A stretch of 64,000 nt of DNA from Edaphobacter modestus (GTDB taxonomy: Bacteria; Acidobacteriota; Terriglobia; Terriglobales; Acidobacteriaceae). Location: the NCBI RefSeq assembly GCF_004217555.1, contig NZ_SHKW01000001.1:1364001-1428000 (forward strand), read 5' to 3'. This document shows, piece after piece, positions 60,763 to 64,000 of this stretch. Under the pieces are notes generated by a model, which made no database searches, was not told the DNA's origin, and saw only the letters and a list, made by a program, of their open reading frames with translations. A program made the position numbers and the translations under genes. Position 1 is the stretch's first letter; each line of letters starts with the position of its first letter.

Positions 60763-63141
60763 ATGCCAGACGTAACCTTCACCGTAGACGGCAAAAAACT
60801 CACCGCACCCGCAGGCACGCTGCTCATCGACGCCTGCAAATCGGCCGGTATCGAAGTCCCCGCCTTCTGCTACTACCCCGGCCTCTCCCTCCAGGCCGCC
60901 TGCCGCATGTGTGTGGTCCGCATCGAGAAGATGCCCAAGCTCCAGACTGCCTGCACCACACCGGTCACCGAGGGCATGGTCGTCCAGACCGAGACCCCGG
61001 AGATCGCGCAGGCCCGCAAGGCCACCCTTCAGCTCCTGCTTGGCAATCACCCTCTCGACTGCCCGGTCTGCGACGCCGGCGGCGAGTGCGAGCTGCAGGA
61101 CATGACCTTCAAGTACGGCGCGGGCGAAAGCCTCTACGCCGAAGCGAAGAACCACCGCGAAGAGCAGAAGTGGTCTCCCGTGGTGTACTTCGACCGTCCG
61201 CGCTGCATCCTCTGTTATCGCTGCGTCCGCATGTGCGGCGAGGGCATGGACGTCTTCGCCCTCGGCATCCAGAATCGTGGCTCCTCCGCTGTCATCGCCC
61301 CCAATATTCCCGCCCAGCTCTCCCCCGACAACCTCGCTCATGTGGATTGCGAGCAGTGCGGCATGTGCATCGATGCCTGCCCCGTCGGTGCGCTGACCAG
61401 CGGAACCTACCGATACAAAACCCGCCCCTGGGAGATGAACCACGTCACCACCGTCTGCACCCACTGCGGCGATGGCTGCAAGACCACCCTCGGCGTGCGC
61501 TCCACCTCCGACGGCGCCGAGATCGTCCGCGGCGACAATCGCGACAAGAGCGGCATCAACGGCGACTTCCTCTGCAACAAGGGCCGTTACGCCTTCGACT
61601 TCGCCAACCAGCCCGAGCGCATCACCTCGCCTCTCATCCGGCAGGCCGACGGCAAGCTGAAGGAAGTCTCCTGGGAGGAGGCCTTCACCCACGCGGGCAA
61701 GAAACTCCGCGAGCTGCGCGACACCCGCGGCGGCAAGTCCATCGGCGTCATCGGCGGCAACCGCCTCACCAACGAAGAGGCGTACCTCCTCCAGAAGTTC
61801 GCCCGTACGGTCCTCGGCACCAACAATATTGACCACCATCGCACGGCCGACTACGTCACCTTCGCGCAGGCTCTCGCCGGGCAGAAGGGCCGCACCGCCT
61901 CATGGCGCGATACCCAGACCTTCCCTGCCGTGCTGATCGTCGGCGGCGACCCTACCAACCAGGCCCCCGGCACCGCGTGGAACCTCCGCACCGACGTCCG
62001 GCTCAACAAGGCCCGGCTGTATGTCGCCAACACCGACGAGATCAAGCTGCGCCGCCAGGCACGCGCCTTTCTTCAGGTCGCTCCCTTCGGCTATGGCTCG
62101 CTTGCAAGCTACCTCACCGGCGACGCCGCCTCAGCCTCGAACGCTGCCACGGACGGCAAGTCGCTCGATAGCTTCCGCGACGCCGTCAAAGCTGAAGAAA
62201 AACTTCTCATCCTCATCGGCTCGGAGCTGCGTGGCGCCGATCTCAAGCGCCTGATCGAGTTCGGCCTCACCATCCCCGGCACCAAATTCGCCCTGCTCTC
62301 GGACTACGTCAACTCGCGCGGCGCCGCCGATATGGGTCTGCTGCCCGACATGCTCCCCGGCTACACGCCGGTTGCGAACCCCGGTGCCTTTGCGGAGCAC
62401 AACGTCCCTGCCGCACCCGGCCTCGACATGCTCGAGATCTTCGACGCAGCCGCGCGCGGCGAGCTCTCCGCTCTCTACGTCGTCAACTCGAACCCCATCG
62501 CCCGCTACGGCGTCGATCCCGCCGCCCTCAAGAACACCTTCGTCATCGTGCAGGAGATGTTCCTCACCGAGACCGCGCAACTGGCCGACATCATCCTTCC
62601 CGCCGCCAACCTCTACGAGAAGGGCGGCTCGGTCACCAACAGCTACGGCGACCTCCAGCTCGTCCAGAAGGCCGGCGATCGCGCCGGCGTCCGTTCCGAC
62701 TTCGAGATGATCGTGCGTATCGCCGACAAGATGGGGGCCGACATCAAGGCGCTCGTTCCCTTCGGAAAAGGTCTTCGCGCCGACATGGGCCAGAGCCGCG
62801 GCGCGCAGTCCGGCGAAGCCGACCGTCACGCCGTTTGGCTTACTGCGAACAACCTCGAGCCCAAGCTCTCGCCCTTCGATCCCTGGGCCATCCTCGACGA
62901 GATCCAGCGCCTCGTCCCCGGCTACAACCTTCTTCGCCTCCAGCTTCTCAGTGGAAACGATCAGCACCTGGAGCCCGCAGCGAGCGCTTCTACTGCCTCG
63001 AACCGCCGCGACCTTGTGCTTCCTTCCGGCGACACGCTCTTTACCTCCGGAACCCTGGGTCGTTTCTCGCCCATGCTCAACGACGTGCAGCGGTACCAGG
63101 CCAGTGAGCCGCTGATCCAGATCCACACCGCAGCAGAATGA
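60763..63141 (+). CDS. nuoG: NADH-quinone oxidoreductase subunit G
   Basis: A 792-residue 75-kDa-type subunit with [2Fe-2S] N1b domain ('CYYPGLSLQAACRMCVV'), a His-Cys3 motif ('HPLDCPVCDAGGECELQD'), and [4Fe-4S] pairs ('CILCYRCVRMCGEG', 'CEQCGMCIDACPVGAL'). Then 'VCTHCGDGCKTTLGVRS' starts the molybdopterin-like domain, which in NuoG has no Mo cofactor. C-terminal about 550 residues MopB fold. Three bases after nuoF stop. Confidence 0.96.
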   Translation: MPDVTFTVDGKKLTAPAGTLLIDACKSAGIEVPAFCYYPGLSLQAACRMCVVRIEKMPKLQTACTTPVTEGMVVQTETPEIAQARKATLQLLLGNHPLDCPVCDAGGECELQDMTFKYGAGESLYAEAKNHREEQKWSPVVYFDRPRCILCYRCVRMCGEGMDVFALGIQNRGSSAVIAPNIPAQLSPDNLAHVDCEQCGMCIDACPVGALTSGTYRYKTRPWEMNHVTTVCTHCGDGCKTTLGVRSTSDGAEIVRGDNRDKSGINGDFLCNKGRYAFDFANQPERITSPLIRQADGKLKEVSWEEAFTHAGKKLRELRDTRGGKSIGVIGGNRLTNEEAYLLQKFARTVLGTNNIDHHRTADYVTFAQALAGQKGRTASWRDTQTFPAVLIVGGDPTNQAPGTAWNLRTDVRLNKARLYVANTDEIKLRRQARAFLQVAPFGYGSLASYLTGDAASASNAATDGKSLDSFRDAVKAEEKLLILIGSELRGADLKRLIEFGLTIPGTKFALLSDYVNSRGAADMGLLPDMLPGYTPVANPGAFAEHNVPAAPGLDMLEIFDAAARGELSALYVVNSNPIARYGVDPAALKNTFVIVQEMFLTETAQLADIILPAANLYEKGGSVTNSYGDLQLVQKAGDRAGVRSDFEMIVRIADKMGADIKALVPFGKGLRADMGQSRGAQSGEADRHAVWLTANNLEPKLSPFDPWAILDEIQRLVPGYNLLRLQLLSGNDQHLEPAASASTASNRRDLVLPSGDTLFTSGTLGRFSPMLNDVQRYQASEPLIQIHTAAE

Positions 63142-63170
63142 CTTCGATACAGGAGTAAAAAGTTAAAACC

Positions 63171-64000
63171 GTGAGCCACCTCACCGATTTCCAGACATTC
63201 CTGCTGCTTTCGATCCTCAAGATCGTCGTCGTACTCGTCATCACACTGACGGCGGTGGCTTATACGGTTCTCCTCGAGCGCAAGGTTCTTGGCCGCATGC
63301 AGAATCGCTGGGGCCCCTCTCGCGTCGGTCCCTTCGGCCTGCTGCAGCCACTGGCCGACGGCATCAAACTCTTCCTCAAGGAAGACCTCATACCCATGGC
63401 CGCCGAGCGCCCGCTCTTCATCATTGCCCCCATCATTGCGCTCACCTGCGCGCTGATCTCGATCGCGGTCGTTCCCTTCGGTGCCGTCACCCGCATCCAG
63501 GGCGTGGACATGTTCAACATCGCCGACATCAACATTGGCCTGCTGGTCATCCTCGGCATCACCTCCATCGGCGTCTACGGCATCGCGCTCTCCGGCTGGT
63601 CCTCGAACAACAAGTTCGCCCTGCTAGGCTCGCTCCGCGCAACCTCGCAGGTCATCAGCTACGAGCTCGCCCTCGGCCTCTCGCTGGTCGGCGTCGTCCT
63701 CCGCGCCGGCTCGCTTCGCCTGCGCGACATCGTCGCCAGCCAATCCGGCCACGGCCTGCTCTCCTGGAACCTCTTCGGCGGCTTCCAGATCGTCGCCTTC
63801 TTCATCTACCTGATGGCCGCTTACGCCGAGACCAACCGCGCGCCGTTCGACCTCCCCGAGGCCGAATCCGAGCTCGTCGCCGGCTACCACACCGAGTACT
63901 CCTCCATGAAGTTCGCCATGTTCTTCATGGCCGAGTATGCGAACATGATCACCGTCGCCTGCGTCGCCACGCTGCTCTTCCTCGGCGGCCCGACCAGCCC
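63171..64000 (+). CDS. nuoH: NADH-quinone oxidoreductase subunit H (3' end outside window)
   Basis: GTG start; AGGAG about 15 bases upstream. 276 codons are visible and the frame stays open to the window end. NuoH features: 'ERKVLGRMQNRWGPSRVGPFGLLQPLADGIKLFLKEDLIP' (cores RMQNRWGPSRVGP and LQPLADGIKLFLKED), 'ETNRAPFDLPEAESELVAGYHTEYSSMKFA' (core RAPFDLPEAESELVAGYH). This is the quinone-tunnel subunit. Confidence 0.95.
   Translation, partial: MSHLTDFQTFLLLSILKIVVVLVITLTAVAYTVLLERKVLGRMQNRWGPSRVGPFGLLQPLADGIKLFLKEDLIPMAAERPLFIIAPIIALTCALISIAVVPFGAVTRIQGVDMFNIADINIGLLVILGITSIGVYGIALSGWSSNNKFALLGSLRATSQVISYELALGLSLVGVVLRAGSLRLRDIVASQSGHGLLSWNLFGGFQIVAFFIYLMAAYAETNRAPFDLPEAESELVAGYHTEYSSMKFAMFFMAEYANMITVACVATLLFLGGPTS

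Noticed and set aside
59920..61839. Antisense frame of 639 codons over nuoF/nuoG
   Set aside because: It is exactly opposite strongly conserved complex I genes; high third-position GC leaves reverse frames open. Composition is Gly/Ala/Asp/Val-rich shadow type.
1..64000. CRISPR arrays, insertion sequences, prophage, rRNA/tRNA
   Set aside because: No direct repeat arrays, transposases, integrases or RNA gene signatures were found on reading either strand.

Overview
The window reads as chromosomal DNA from a GC-rich Gram-negative soil bacterium, most likely an acidobacterium of the Terriglobia/Acidobacteriaceae type. Supporting signs are a small AT-hook protein of acidobacterial style, many secreted proteins without clear family, dispersed hairpin repeats of the kind seen in those genomes, a menC-like racemase next to a COG3375 acetyltransferase, and GTG/TTG starts mixed with ATG. 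This assignment is inference; there is no rRNA or tRNA in the window to confirm it. No phage, insertion sequence, CRISPR array, tRNA or rRNA was found. Genes are short operons on both strands.

Region by region. 1-6.8 kb: the end of a PQQ-type dehydrogenase, a Ca2+/H+ exchanger, an SDR oxidoreductase, a tight run of four small unknown genes (2750-3878), a CDP-diacylglycerol pyrophosphatase, queF and a cupin. 7-12.4 kb: an iron-uptake operon (FTR1 permease fused to a DUF2318 Cys-rich domain, two FtsX-like permeases, one ABC ATPase), then type I pantothenate kinase. 12.6-18.3 kb: tlyA-nadK, an ECF sigma/anti-sigma pair, a beta-propeller lipoprotein and a DUF92 membrane protein. 18.4-29.4 kb: mostly information processing and envelope housekeeping (tsaC, a TrmH-type methylase, rarA, a DsbD-type reductase, prfB with its programmed frameshift, lnt). 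29.6-38.7 kb: an APC permease with a UspA-like tail, an AT-hook protein, a bactofilin-methyltransferase pair, an enolase-superfamily racemase with its acetyltransferase, mazG and an OmpA lipoprotein. 39-50.4 kb: uvrC, a GDSL hydrolase, a zinc metallopeptidase, a GT39 transferase, a second APC permease, glgA, rsmA, ruvC and thiG.

50.6-55.3 kb is a metal-homeostasis block: a DtxR/MntR-type regulator, mntH, an RcnR/FrmR-type repressor, and a divergent small gene coupled to an OprB-like porin. Similar palindromes precede mntR and mntH, and a G6-tract operator lies in the divergent repressor-porin promoter. 55.3-64 kb: prepilin peptidase followed by a complex I operon nuoA-C-D-(unknown)-E-F-G-H. 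nuoB is missing from its usual place. Between nuoD and nuoE lie a gene without an ordinary start codon and a hairpin repeat.

The least explained items are the four-gene small-protein operon, the hidden gene inside nuo, the small ORF/structured leader/terminator arrangement before thiG, and the RcnR-like repressor apparently controlling an unknown small protein and a porin.
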